Below are positions 43,457-51,626 of a stretch of DNA of 64,000 nucleotides, in pieces. How positions within the stretch are numbered: the first letter of the stretch is position 1; each line of letters starts with the position of its first letter. This DNA comes from Salegentibacter holothuriorum. GTDB lineage: Bacteria > Bacteroidota > Bacteroidia > Flavobacteriales > Flavobacteriaceae. Made by a program: the position numbers and the translations under genes. The stretch lies in the NCBI RefSeq assembly GCF_900168045.1, contig NZ_FUYY01000002.1:1-64000 (forward strand). The letters are read 5' to 3'. The notes beneath the pieces were generated by a model. It saw nothing but the letters and a program-made list of their open reading frames with translations. It had not been told where the DNA came from and ran no database searches.

Positions 43457-45592
43457 TTAGTCTCGAATCTTAGCTAATTTATCCTGTCTTATATTATTCT
43501 TTTTCATATCGGCCAGCACGTGAATTGCTTCTTCAACATATACATCTTTACTCAAGTTTGTATGCCAACGGTCTCTTTTCTCCTTTAGAATAGTATCGTT
43601 TTGAAATAACTCCTCTTCATAAGGTAAAGAAATAAAAGTAAGATTGGTCTTATAGTTCTTAATAGAATCGAAACTTTTAGCCATTTCCTGGTTTCTTTCA
43701 GCTGTTAAAGCATATTCATCAAAATTCAGGGAGTGGGAATTATCCTCACTTTGATCTTTTATCCATTTAGCGTGTTTCTCTATAAGCTGTAACTGCTCGT
43801 TGGAGTTCATTCTTTCTTTACTTTCTGCAATGGTCTTTTCAAAATTTACATAGCCTTCCCAAACATCATAAGTAGCAGGATCTATTTTATCCCATGGTAA
43901 CGGATTATCCTGATCTTTCTCTCCTATATCTATAAAGCTGTAACGATCTGGGACCACTACATCACTTTTTACACCCTCTAATTGCGTAGAGCCACCATTT
44001 ACTCTATAAAACTTTTGCGTAGTCAACTTAAGTGCACCTACATCCCCAAATTCGTTACTTCTTAACCAACGATTTAGATCTATTACATTTTGAACAGTTC
44101 CTTTTCCATAGGTTTGTTTGCTACCAATAATAATTGCCCTTTTATAATCCTGCATTGCAGCGGCAAGAATCTCTGAAGCCGAAGCCGAGAGCTCATTTAC
44201 CAAAATTACAAGTGGACCATCCCAAAGTACGGAAGGATCTTCGTCTGAAAGTACATCCTTTCTTTGTCCATTAGATTTCACCTGAACTATTGGACCTTCT
44301 TCAATAAAAAGTCCCGCAATATCTACAACCGTTTTTAAAGATCCTCCACCATTATTTCTAAGGTCAAGTACCAGGCCGTCCATATCCTGTTCCTTCAATC
44401 TAATAATATCTTTTTTTATATCGGAAGCAGCGTTTCGCTCTTCATAATCTTCCATATTAAAATAGAATTTAGGCAAATTTATTATTCCAAAATTCTTTCC
44501 TTCTTCTTTAACCATAGCTGTCTTAGCATAGGTTTCTTCAATTTCTACAATATCACGGATAAGTGTGATCTCTTCTATATTACCCATTAGTTTTTTACGA
44601 ACTGTCAAGGTAACTTTAGAGTCTTTTGGGCCTTTAATTAAATCTACGGCATCTTCCAGGCGCATCCCTACAATACTTACAGGATCATCCTCTCCATCTT
44701 GCTGCACTTTCAAAATCTGGTCTCCGGCAGAAAGCTCTTCACTTCTCCAGGCAGGACCACCTGAAATAACTTCAGTAATGGTAATATTGTCACTTTTCTT
44801 TTGCAGTCTGGCTCCAATTCCCTCAAGTTTTCCTGACATGGCAATATCAAACCTATCTTTATCCTGAGGAGCAAAATAAAAGGTATGAGGATCAAAAGCT
44901 TCTACAATTGAGTTCAAATAAATAGAAAAATAATCTTTACGCTGAAGATCATCAGTGAAATCATAATACTCTTCCAAAGAACTTAAAGTCACCTTACGGG
45001 CTTCTTTTTCCAGCTCTTCTTTAGACTTCATTTCGTACTCTGAATCTTGTTCCTTTTTCTGTTCTTCTTCTTCAACTTTATCGTAGTAAGTAATAAGCGT
45101 AGAAAATTTAAGCTGCTTTCTCCAACGCTCTTTTAATTCCTGCTTTGAAGAAACATAATTGGCTTCAGAAAAATCTGTATTTATATGTTCAGTTTCAGAA
45201 AAATCAAAAGGTTTTTCAAGCACTTCTTTAAATATACCTCGTGCTTCTTCAGATCGTTTTATAAGTCGATTGTATGTCAAATCAAAAAAGTCGATTTGCT
45301 TTTCTTTGATCTGGTCATCTATTTTACTTCTGTAATCATCAAATTCTTTAATATCACTTTCATAAAAGAAACGTTTAGACCCATCTAAACCTTCAAGATA
45401 TTTGTCATATACACCTTCAGAAAATTCGTCATTAATATCACGGGCATCATAGTGACCTTCATTAAGTACGTAAGTAATAAGGTCTATAAGAAGCTTATCT
45501 TTATTAGGGTCGTCAAATTTTTTAGTAGTAAAACTACAGGAGGTGGCAGCCATTAGAAGCACTACCACTAAGATTTTTAAATTCCTTTTCAT
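43457..45592 (-). CDS. prc: Tail-specific (C-terminal processing) protease
   Basis: Periplasmic S41 serine protease of about 711 residues. A start at 45592 (MKRNLKILVVVLLMAATSC) is preferred to one 19 codons upstream, as it gives a clean signal peptide with a lipobox-like Cys. The N-terminal DUF3340-type helical part spans about 30-215, the PDZ domain about 245-330 (LEGIGARLQKKSDN, PAWRSEELSAGDQI), and the catalytic dyad is Ser473 (SASASEI) and Lys497 (YGKGTVQ). A C-terminal DUF3340-type part follows. This is the long Tsp type that trims tagged or misfolded envelope proteins. It stands alone, head to head with surE. Confidence 0.95.
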   Translation of the reverse strand: MKRNLKILVVVLLMAATSCSFTTKKFDDPNKDKLLIDLITYVLNEGHYDARDINDEFSEGVYDKYLEGLDGSKRFFYESDIKEFDDYRSKIDDQIKEKQIDFFDLTYNRLIKRSEEARGIFKEVLEKPFDFSETEHINTDFSEANYVSSKQELKERWRKQLKFSTLITYYDKVEEEEQKKEQDSEYEMKSKEELEKEARKVTLSSLEEYYDFTDDLQRKDYFSIYLNSIVEAFDPHTFYFAPQDKDRFDIAMSGKLEGIGARLQKKSDNITITEVISGGPAWRSEELSAGDQILKVQQDGEDDPVSIVGMRLEDAVDLIKGPKDSKVTLTVRKKLMGNIEEITLIRDIVEIEETYAKTAMVKEEGKNFGIINLPKFYFNMEDYEERNAASDIKKDIIRLKEQDMDGLVLDLRNNGGGSLKTVVDIAGLFIEEGPIVQVKSNGQRKDVLSDEDPSVLWDGPLVILVNELSASASEILAAAMQDYKRAIIIGSKQTYGKGTVQNVIDLNRWLRSNEFGDVGALKLTTQKFYRVNGGSTQLEGVKSDVVVPDRYSFIDIGEKDQDNPLPWDKIDPATYDVWEGYVNFEKTIAESKERMNSNEQLQLIEKHAKWIKDQSEDNSHSLNFDEYALTAERNQEMAKSFDSIKNYKTNLTFISLPYEEELFQNDTILKEKRDRWHTNLSKDVYVEEAIHVLADMKKNNIRQDKLAKIRD

Positions 45593-45737
45593 AAATCGCA
45601 TAAATTTCATCATTAAGAGCTCTCCAAAATACATTAAAAATTGTGCCAATAAAGCTAACAGGTAATAATAATTTGTTAAACTACTAAGATAAGGTTTCTG
45701 CCTTAAATTACTATTTTAGCCTATATAAAATTAAGCT

Positions 45738-46520
45738 ATGACTAAGAAGAGACCTTTGATTTTAGTAACCAATGACGATGGCATTACAGCCCCGGGAATA
45801 AGAACTTTAATAGAAGTAATGAAAGAGCTGGGTGATGTTGTAGTTGTGGCTCCAGATAGCCCGCAAAGCGGAATGGGCCACGCGATTACTATAAGTGACA
45901 CCCTATTTTGTGAACAAGTAACTATCAAAGAAAACTACAAACATAAAGAATACAGCTGTTCTGGTACCCCTGCTGATTGTGTAAAAATCGCCACTCAGGA
46001 AATTCTGCACCGTAAACCAGATCTTTGTGTTAGCGGAATTAATCACGGTTCTAATTCCTCGATAAATGTAATTTATTCAGGTACAATGAGTGCTGCAGTA
46101 GAAGCCGGCGTAGAAGGTATTCCCGCTATAGGATTTTCTTTACTGGATTATTCTCTTAATGCCGATTTTGAACCGGCAAGAAAATTTGTAAAAGCCATTA
46201 CCAAAAATGTGCTTAAAAATGGCCTGCCAACCGGCGTTGTTCTAAATGTAAATATTCCAAAATTATCTTCCTCAGAAATTAAAGGAATGAAGGTTTGTAG
46301 ACAGGCAAATGCGCAATGGGAAGAGGAATTTGACAAAAGAACTAATCCGCAGGGCAGGGAATATTATTGGCTTACCGGTAAATTTGTAAACAAAGATAAA
46401 GGTGAAGATACAGATGAATGGGCTTTACAAAATGGTTTCGTTTCAGTTGTACCGGTACAATTTGATTTAACTGCTCATCACTTTTTAGACGATTTAAATA
46501 ATTGGGAGCTTAATGATTAA
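45738..46520 (+). CDS. surE: 5'/3'-nucleotidase SurE
   Basis: Nucleotide phosphatase of stationary phase, 260 residues. The metal site LVTNDDGITAPG (Asn12, Asp13, Asp14) and the SPQSGMGHAITI and CSGTPADCVK motifs are intact, with SGINHGSNSSINVIYSGTMSAA near residue 100, given in two parts. The stop overlaps the next gene by eight bases, so they are coupled. Confidence 0.96.
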   Translation: MTKKRPLILVTNDDGITAPGIRTLIEVMKELGDVVVVAPDSPQSGMGHAITISDTLFCEQVTIKENYKHKEYSCSGTPADCVKIATQEILHRKPDLCVSGINHGSNSSINVIYSGTMSAAVEAGVEGIPAIGFSLLDYSLNADFEPARKFVKAITKNVLKNGLPTGVVLNVNIPKLSSSEIKGMKVCRQANAQWEEEFDKRTNPQGREYYWLTGKFVNKDKGEDTDEWALQNGFVSVVPVQFDLTAHHFLDDLNNWELND

Positions 46521-46794
46521 GCAAAACATCTTTATAGGATTTCTGACAGGGATTTCTGCCAATATTGGCGGTGTTTTCCTTTATATCTTAATTTTTTCTG
46601 AAATGGGAATAGATGAAACCCTGGACGATGCGATTGCGCAAGGCTATATTGGAAAATTAATTGCCCTGGGTGCAATTTTAAACTTTTTGCCTTTTTTTAT
46701 TTTTATAAGGAAAAAGCAAAACTATCACGCAAGAGGTGTTTTATTAGCTAGTATAATAGCTGCAATTTTTATTTTCATCTCTAAAATTGTTTAA
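46513..46794 (+). CDS. Small membrane protein of unknown function
   Basis: Protein of 93 residues with three predicted helices (about 5-29, 50-65, 74-92), overlapping surE by eight bases. No known domain is recognised. The tight link with surE suggests co-expression, not a shared function. A 174-base gap with a family C repeat separates it from lpxB. Confidence 0.7.
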   Translation: MIKQNIFIGFLTGISANIGGVFLYILIFSEMGIDETLDDAIAQGYIGKLIALGAILNFLPFFIFIRKKQNYHARGVLLASIIAAIFIFISKIV

Positions 46795-46870
46795 ATAAAG
46801 TAGGCAATGCTGGATGTAAATAACTTCAGGCAAGGCCTAAGAAGCATTTTTATAGTAAAATATAATTTGA

Positions 46871-46958
46871 TTTCGAGACAATCTCGATTATCGAGTAAAT
46901 AGGAAAACGTACACGGATATGACTAAAACCTGTGATAAATTCCCAATTCGGGATTAAT
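46871..46958 (+). repeat. Short palindromic element, family C, copy 2
   Basis: TTTCGAGACAATCTCGATTATCGAGT near the left (written as contiguous arms TTTCGAG, TCTCGA, ATCGAGT) and TCCCAATTCGGGA near the right, just before lpxB. The ends parallel the element at 50937-50978. It is non-coding. Confidence 0.4.
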
Positions 46959-46968
46959 TTATAAACTG

Positions 46969-48108
46969 ATGAAATACTACATTATTGCTGGTGAAGCTTC
47001 TGGAGACCTGCACGCATCTAACCTGATGCGCGCTTTAAAAGAAAACGATCCCCATGCTGATTTTAGGTTTTGGGGGGGCGATCTTATGCAGGAACAAGGT
47101 GGACACATGGTGAAACATTATCGGGAATTGGCCTTTATGGGTTTTGTAGAGGTTCTTTTCAATCTAAAAACTATTCTTAAGAATATTTCCTTTTGCAAGG
47201 AAGACATCAGTGCGTTTAATCCTGATGCCATTATTTTTGTAGACTATCCCGGCTTTAATTTAAGAATCGCCAAATGGGCTAAAGAAGAAGGCTACCAGAC
47301 CCATTACTATATTTCCCCACAAATTTGGGCCTGGAAAGAAAACAGGATCAATGCGATAAAACGGGACATAGACCATATGTATGTTATACTTCCTTTTGAA
47401 AAGGAGTTTTATGAAGAAAAACATAATTTTCCGGTTCATTTTGTAGGGCATCCGCTTATTGATGCCATTGGCCAAAAAAACCTCCCAGATGTAGCGGCAT
47501 TAAAAAAAGAATATGAGCTGGATACAAGACCTATAATTGCCATATTGCCGGGCAGTCGTAAACAGGAAATTTCAAAAATGCTAGAAGTTATGTTGAGCAT
47601 CACCCCAGATTTCCCTGAATACCAATTTGTAATTGCAGGTGCACCCAGCCAGGATGCAGAGTTCTACGCTCCCTTTATTAAGCAAAAGAACATTAAATTG
47701 ATAATGAACAAAACCTACGATGTACTAAGTCTTGCCCACGCAGCTATGGTAACCTCGGGCACTGCGACTTTAGAAACCGCATTGTTTAAAATCCCAGAAG
47801 TGGTTTGCTATAAAGGCAGCTATGTTTCCTACCAAATTGCCCGTAGAATTGTTAACTTAGATTATATCTCACTGGTAAATCTCATTATGAATCGTGAGGC
47901 GGTAAAGGAATTAATTCAGAACGATTTCAATACTAAAACACTCAAAAAAGAGTTTAAGAAAATACTGGAAGAAGAGCATCGCACCAAAATCTTCAAAGAC
48001 TATTTTGAATTAGAGCAAAAATTAGGAGGAAAAGGTGCCAGCGAAAAAACAGCGAAACTTATTGTCAAATCCATTCAAAAACCTGGAGGCAAAGCCACGA
48101 GAAATTAG
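46969..48108 (+). CDS. lpxB: Lipid-A-disaccharide synthase
   Basis: Joins UDP-2,3-diacylglucosamine and lipid X to form the lipid A disaccharide, at the inner membrane. The 379-residue GT19 product starts YYIIAGEASGDLHASNLMRA (residues 3-22) and shows INAIKRDIDHMYVILPFE, FVGHPLIDAI and ILPGSRKQEI, then TSGTATLETAL for the donor site. Normal length. It follows surE and its partner gene but after a 174-base gap. Confidence 0.97.
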   Translation: MKYYIIAGEASGDLHASNLMRALKENDPHADFRFWGGDLMQEQGGHMVKHYRELAFMGFVEVLFNLKTILKNISFCKEDISAFNPDAIIFVDYPGFNLRIAKWAKEEGYQTHYYISPQIWAWKENRINAIKRDIDHMYVILPFEKEFYEEKHNFPVHFVGHPLIDAIGQKNLPDVAALKKEYELDTRPIIAILPGSRKQEISKMLEVMLSITPDFPEYQFVIAGAPSQDAEFYAPFIKQKNIKLIMNKTYDVLSLAHAAMVTSGTATLETALFKIPEVVCYKGSYVSYQIARRIVNLDYISLVNLIMNREAVKELIQNDFNTKTLKKEFKKILEEEHRTKIFKDYFELEQKLGGKGASEKTAKLIVKSIQKPGGKATRN

Positions 48109-48123
48109 TAGGGTTTTTTATAA

Positions 48124-48168
48124 TTTCGAGCCAGGCCTCGGAAAATTTAAACCCTCAATGAGGGATTA
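48124..48168 (+). repeat. Short palindromic element, family C, copy 3
   Basis: TTCGAGCCAGGCCTCGGAA followed by AAACCCTCAATGAGGGATT, ending 12 bases before the NlpC/P60 gene. Two hairpins; closely similar in layout to copy 1 ahead of lysS. Confidence 0.45.
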
Positions 48169-48179
48169 AAAATTGATCT

Positions 48180-48719
48180 ATGTTGAAAGTTTTTAAATCA
48201 CTTTTTTTAGGCTTTTTTGTTATAAGTCTTATTTCCTGCGGAAGCTCACGCTCTAAGGTCATCACTACTAAAAGTGAAGAAAATCGTTCTGAGCGATATT
48301 CACGTTCAGGAAATACTGAAGTTGAACCCGCCAATAGAAAAGTTTATGATATCATTTCTAATGCAAAAAGTTTTGAAGGAACACGCTATAAATACGGCGG
48401 AGCTACGAAGCGAGGCATGGACTGTTCCGGACTTATTTACACCGCATTTTTAGAAGAAGATATCGCAATTCCCAGAACTTCTCGTGCAATGTCCCTGGAA
48501 GGTGAACGCTTATATATAAAACAGGTAACTGCGGGCGATTTGCTCTTTTTTGAAACAAATAAGAATAGAAAAGTAATTAATCACGTTGGCTTGGTGATAG
48601 AAATAGAACAAGACGATATCTATTTTATTCATGCCTCCACCTCCCGCGGTGTGATTATCTCCTCCCTATCTGAACCTTACTGGAACAACTCTTTTGTAAT
48701 GGCTCGCAGAATTTTATAA
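48180..48719 (+). CDS. NlpC/P60 family cell-wall hydrolase lipoprotein
   Basis: Predicted peptidoglycan endopeptidase of 179 residues. The signal peptide ends SLISC (Cys20), so it is a lipoprotein. After a Ser/Arg-rich linker the C40 domain (about 55-179) shows YKYGGATKRGMDCSGLIY with the nucleophile Cys82, His135 in NHVGLVIE and the third polar site His151 in FIHAST. Same size as E. coli Spr/MepS. It lies between lpxB and comEC, 52 bases upstream of comEC. Confidence 0.93.
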   Translation: MLKVFKSLFLGFFVISLISCGSSRSKVITTKSEENRSERYSRSGNTEVEPANRKVYDIISNAKSFEGTRYKYGGATKRGMDCSGLIYTAFLEEDIAIPRTSRAMSLEGERLYIKQVTAGDLLFFETNKNRKVINHVGLVIEIEQDDIYFIHASTSRGVIISSLSEPYWNNSFVMARRIL

Positions 48720-48771
48720 ATTTTAGTATCTTCAAAACATTATTGCTGCCCTACTACAAAAAACAATAGGG

Positions 48772-50817
48772 ATGCAATTTTTGAATTTTACCATCATAAA
48801 ACTTTCCATATTACTGATCCTGGGAATCATTACCGGATTTTATATTGATCTACCCTCAATACTGCTTTTCATATTTTTGGGTCTACTATTTCTTATTTTC
48901 TGTATAAGTTTTTTCAGAGCGCGTAGGAAACTATTTGACGATGCCTTCTTCGGAATATGTACCTGGAGTTTGATTTTTAGTTTAGGAATGGCAACCGCTT
49001 ATTTGCACCAGCCTAAAAACCAGCCGCAACATTACATCAATCTCCAAACTGCGGAAGCAGATGTCATGCAAGTTCGTGTTATTGAATCCCTGAAGCCCAA
49101 TCTTTATAACCAACCGTATATCGCTGAAGCGGAAAGGATCTTTTCAGATAAAAATTCAATTGCGGTAACAGGAAAGATCTTACTAAATATTTCAAAGGAT
49201 TCTATTTCCAGTAATATAAAGCCTGGAATGAAATTGCTAGTGCCAAGTAAGCTTAGAAATATTGCAGAGCCCCTAAATCCCTATCGGTTTAATTACCGAG
49301 AGTTTATGCAAAAACAGAAGGTAGAAAAGCAATTGCAACTAAGTAAAGTCGAAATACAAATTTTACCGCATACAGAAAAGAAGCTTTTTACTCATTTCTC
49401 TAATTTCAGGGAACAACTAGTCCAAAACCTTTCTGAAGCTAAATTCAACAAAAATGAACTGGCCATAATGCAGGCTTTATTATTAGGGCAGCGACAGGAT
49501 ATTTCAAAAGAGATTTACGATGAGTATGCTGCAGCGGGTGCCATTCATATTCTAGCAGTTTCTGGCCTCCACGTGGGTATTATTTTACTTATTTTAAATT
49601 GGCTCTTCGCTCCTCTTAATTATCTAAAAAACGGACTTGTTTTAAAAACCTTTATTCTAATTTTTTTAATGTGGAGCTTCGCTATGTTAGCAGGCCTTTC
49701 GCCATCGGTAGTTCGGGCGGTAACGATGTTTTCTTTTATCGCTATCGGAATGCAAATGCGAAGAAAAACCAGTGTTTTGAACAGTTTGTTTATTTCCCTG
49801 TTTATTTTACTCCTCGTAAATCCATATTTCATATTTCAGGTTGGCTTTCAACTGAGTTATCTTGCGGTTTTTGCAATTGTTACCATTCAGCCTAAACTAT
49901 TTAAGCTGTGGCAACCAAAATTTAAAATTACAAAGTATTTCTGGGGACTATTGACTGTGAGCATCGCTGCGCAAATTGGGGTGCTGCCCTTAAGTTTATT
50001 TTATTTTCACCAATTTCCGGGTTTATTCTTTCTTTCTAACCTGGTAGTTTTACCGGTTCTGGGAATAATTCTCGGCCTGGGAATTCTCGTTATTCTACTA
50101 GCTTTATTGAAACTCCTGCCGGACATTCTAGCTAAAACCTACGGAAACCTTATTGGTTTGATGAATCATTTTATTGGTTGGGTGGCAGGAAAAGAAGATT
50201 TTGTGTTCACCGATATCCATTTCAATATCTGGCAAAACCTTAGTGCCTACCTATTGATATTCATTTTTATTCTTTTAATCTATCAAAAAAGCTTCAGAAA
50301 TCTTATTTTCTTTCTCTGTGGAGTTTTAATATTTCAGAGCAGTATGCTCTATAGTAAGATGCAGAATTCAACTTCAGAAAGCATTGTTTTTCATAAACCA
50401 AGAAAAACCATGATAGGTCTTAAAAAGAATAATCAATTTACGATTTACCATAATCTGGAAAACCAAATGGAAGCTGAAATTCGGCTTAAAGATTACAAAA
50501 CAGGGAGGAATATTCACAAAATTGAAGAAAAGCCAATTCCTGATATTTTGAATAATTCTAAGGCATCAATTTTAATCGTTGATAGCAGCGCAGTTTATAA
50601 GTTGAGTCATTTTAATCCAGATATAGTCTTACTTCGAAATTCTCCTAAAGTCAATTTAGAACGTCTAATTAGGAATTTAAATCCGAAGCTAATTATAGCC
50701 GACGGAAGTAATTATCATAGCTATGTAACTCGCTGGGCAGAAACAGCCAGAAAACAAAAAGCCCGTTTTCACCATACTGGTAAAAACGGGGCTTTCCGCA
50801 TCTCTACTGAACCTTAA
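48772..50817 (+). CDS. comEC: ComEC/Rec2 family DNA-uptake channel
   Basis: Membrane channel for single-stranded DNA uptake in natural transformation. The 681-residue product has two N-terminal helices, a DUF4131-type OB region (about 60-200) and the competence domain (about 215-490) with GAIHILAVSGLHVGIIL. The C-terminal part (about 535-681) lacks the HxHxDH metallo-beta-lactamase nuclease motif, so it is the short form usual in Bacteroidota. No other competence gene is close. A terminator-like hairpin lies inside its last 60 bases. Confidence 0.93.
   Translation: MQFLNFTIIKLSILLILGIITGFYIDLPSILLFIFLGLLFLIFCISFFRARRKLFDDAFFGICTWSLIFSLGMATAYLHQPKNQPQHYINLQTAEADVMQVRVIESLKPNLYNQPYIAEAERIFSDKNSIAVTGKILLNISKDSISSNIKPGMKLLVPSKLRNIAEPLNPYRFNYREFMQKQKVEKQLQLSKVEIQILPHTEKKLFTHFSNFREQLVQNLSEAKFNKNELAIMQALLLGQRQDISKEIYDEYAAAGAIHILAVSGLHVGIILLILNWLFAPLNYLKNGLVLKTFILIFLMWSFAMLAGLSPSVVRAVTMFSFIAIGMQMRRKTSVLNSLFISLFILLLVNPYFIFQVGFQLSYLAVFAIVTIQPKLFKLWQPKFKITKYFWGLLTVSIAAQIGVLPLSLFYFHQFPGLFFLSNLVVLPVLGIILGLGILVILLALLKLLPDILAKTYGNLIGLMNHFIGWVAGKEDFVFTDIHFNIWQNLSAYLLIFIFILLIYQKSFRNLIFFLCGVLIFQSSMLYSKMQNSTSESIVFHKPRKTMIGLKKNNQFTIYHNLENQMEAEIRLKDYKTGRNIHKIEEKPIPDILNNSKASILIVDSSAVYKLSHFNPDIVLLRNSPKVNLERLIRNLNPKLIIADGSNYHSYVTRWAETARKQKARFHHTGKNGAFRISTEP
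50757..50795 (-). terminator. Terminator-like hairpin within comEC 3' end
   Basis: Arms AAAGCCCGTTTT (50758-50769) and AAAACGGGGCTTT (50783-50795), with one bulged G. In the minus direction it is followed by TTTTTGTTTTC, so it could end the converging thioredoxin-gene transcript, here placed within comEC coding sequence. Confidence 0.4.
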
Positions 50818-50936
50818 GGCTCACTATCAACTAACACTTAAATTTTACTCTATAAGTAAGACAAACGCGTTGAGATTTGTCCCAATTCAAAAGTATTTTT
50901 CAAATTATACCTCATTAAATTCTGCTGAAATATTTC

Positions 50937-50978
50937 ACTCGATAATCAAGTTTTAATGCTCCGAGATTTGCCTCGAAG
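50937..50978 (-). repeat. Short palindromic element, family C, copy 4
   Basis: On the minus strand TTCGAGGCAAATCTCGGAGC and then ATTATCGAGTG, sharing TTCGAG..CAA.CTCG and ATTATCGAGT with copy 2. It lies just past the stop of the thioredoxin-like gene. Confidence 0.4.
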
Positions 50979-50982
50979 AAAT

Positions 50983-51525
50983 TTATTCAAAAGAACCTTC
51001 AAAATTCTCCTGGTATACTGCAAAAGCTTCCTTTGAAGTCATTTTTTTATATTCATCTTCGGCAAAGAGTTTTAGATAAAGCTCCAGCTGTTTTGGTGTT
51101 CTATAACCGGCAATAGGAGCAATTAAATTTGCTTCTTCGTCAAAAAAAACAAGGCTGGGATAGCCGGTAATCTTTAAAGCTCTTGCTAATTGATGCGGCG
51201 AATTTCTTCTTTTTTTCTTTTCAGGATCGTATTGCGGATTTTCAAATAGCTGCCCTTTAAAATCAATTTCCTCGTTACCTTCAGCATTAAACTTTACCGG
51301 ATAATAATTTTCATTTACAAACTCAATTACATCACTGTGGCTAAACGTATTTTTATCTAACATTTTGCAGGGGCCACACCAAACGGTATAAGCATCCATA
51401 AAGATCTTTTTAGGTTCTTTTTCCTGTGCTGCCAGAGCTTCGTTCATGCTCATCCAATTAATCTCCTGAGCTTGAACAGCAACTCCTATAAAAATTAAGA
51501 AAATAAAAAAAGTAAGTTTCCGCAT
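50983..51525 (-). CDS. Periplasmic thioredoxin-like protein
   Basis: Exported thiol-disulfide protein of 180 residues. A start at 51525 (MRKLTFF) gives a clear signal peptide ending VQAQ near residue 20; a start seven codons upstream would weaken it. The redox site is YTVWCGPCKML (Cys50, Cys53) in a DUF255/thioredoxin_7-like context (KKIFMDAYTVWCGPC, GYPSLVFFDEEANL). It probably reduces or oxidises periplasmic thiols; the partner is unknown. Confidence 0.88.
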   Translation of the reverse strand: MRKLTFFIFLIFIGVAVQAQEINWMSMNEALAAQEKEPKKIFMDAYTVWCGPCKMLDKNTFSHSDVIEFVNENYYPVKFNAEGNEEIDFKGQLFENPQYDPEKKKRRNSPHQLARALKITGYPSLVFFDEEANLIAPIAGYRTPKQLELYLKLFAEDEYKKMTSKEAFAVYQENFEGSFE

Positions 51526-51576
51526 TATTCTGAATATTTTAAACACTTGGTCGATTTAGATGTTGAACCTAACAAG

Positions 51577-51617
51577 AAACAAAAAACGTTCCTAAAATTA
51601 AAGAACGTTTTTTGTTT
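51577..51617 (-). terminator. Terminator of the DPP IV-POT operon
   Basis: A perfect 15-pair stem, AAACAAAAAACGTTC with its complement and an 11-base loop, starting ten bases after the POT gene stop. T-run follows in the minus direction. Confidence 0.85.
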
Positions 51618-51626
51618 TAAAATAGT

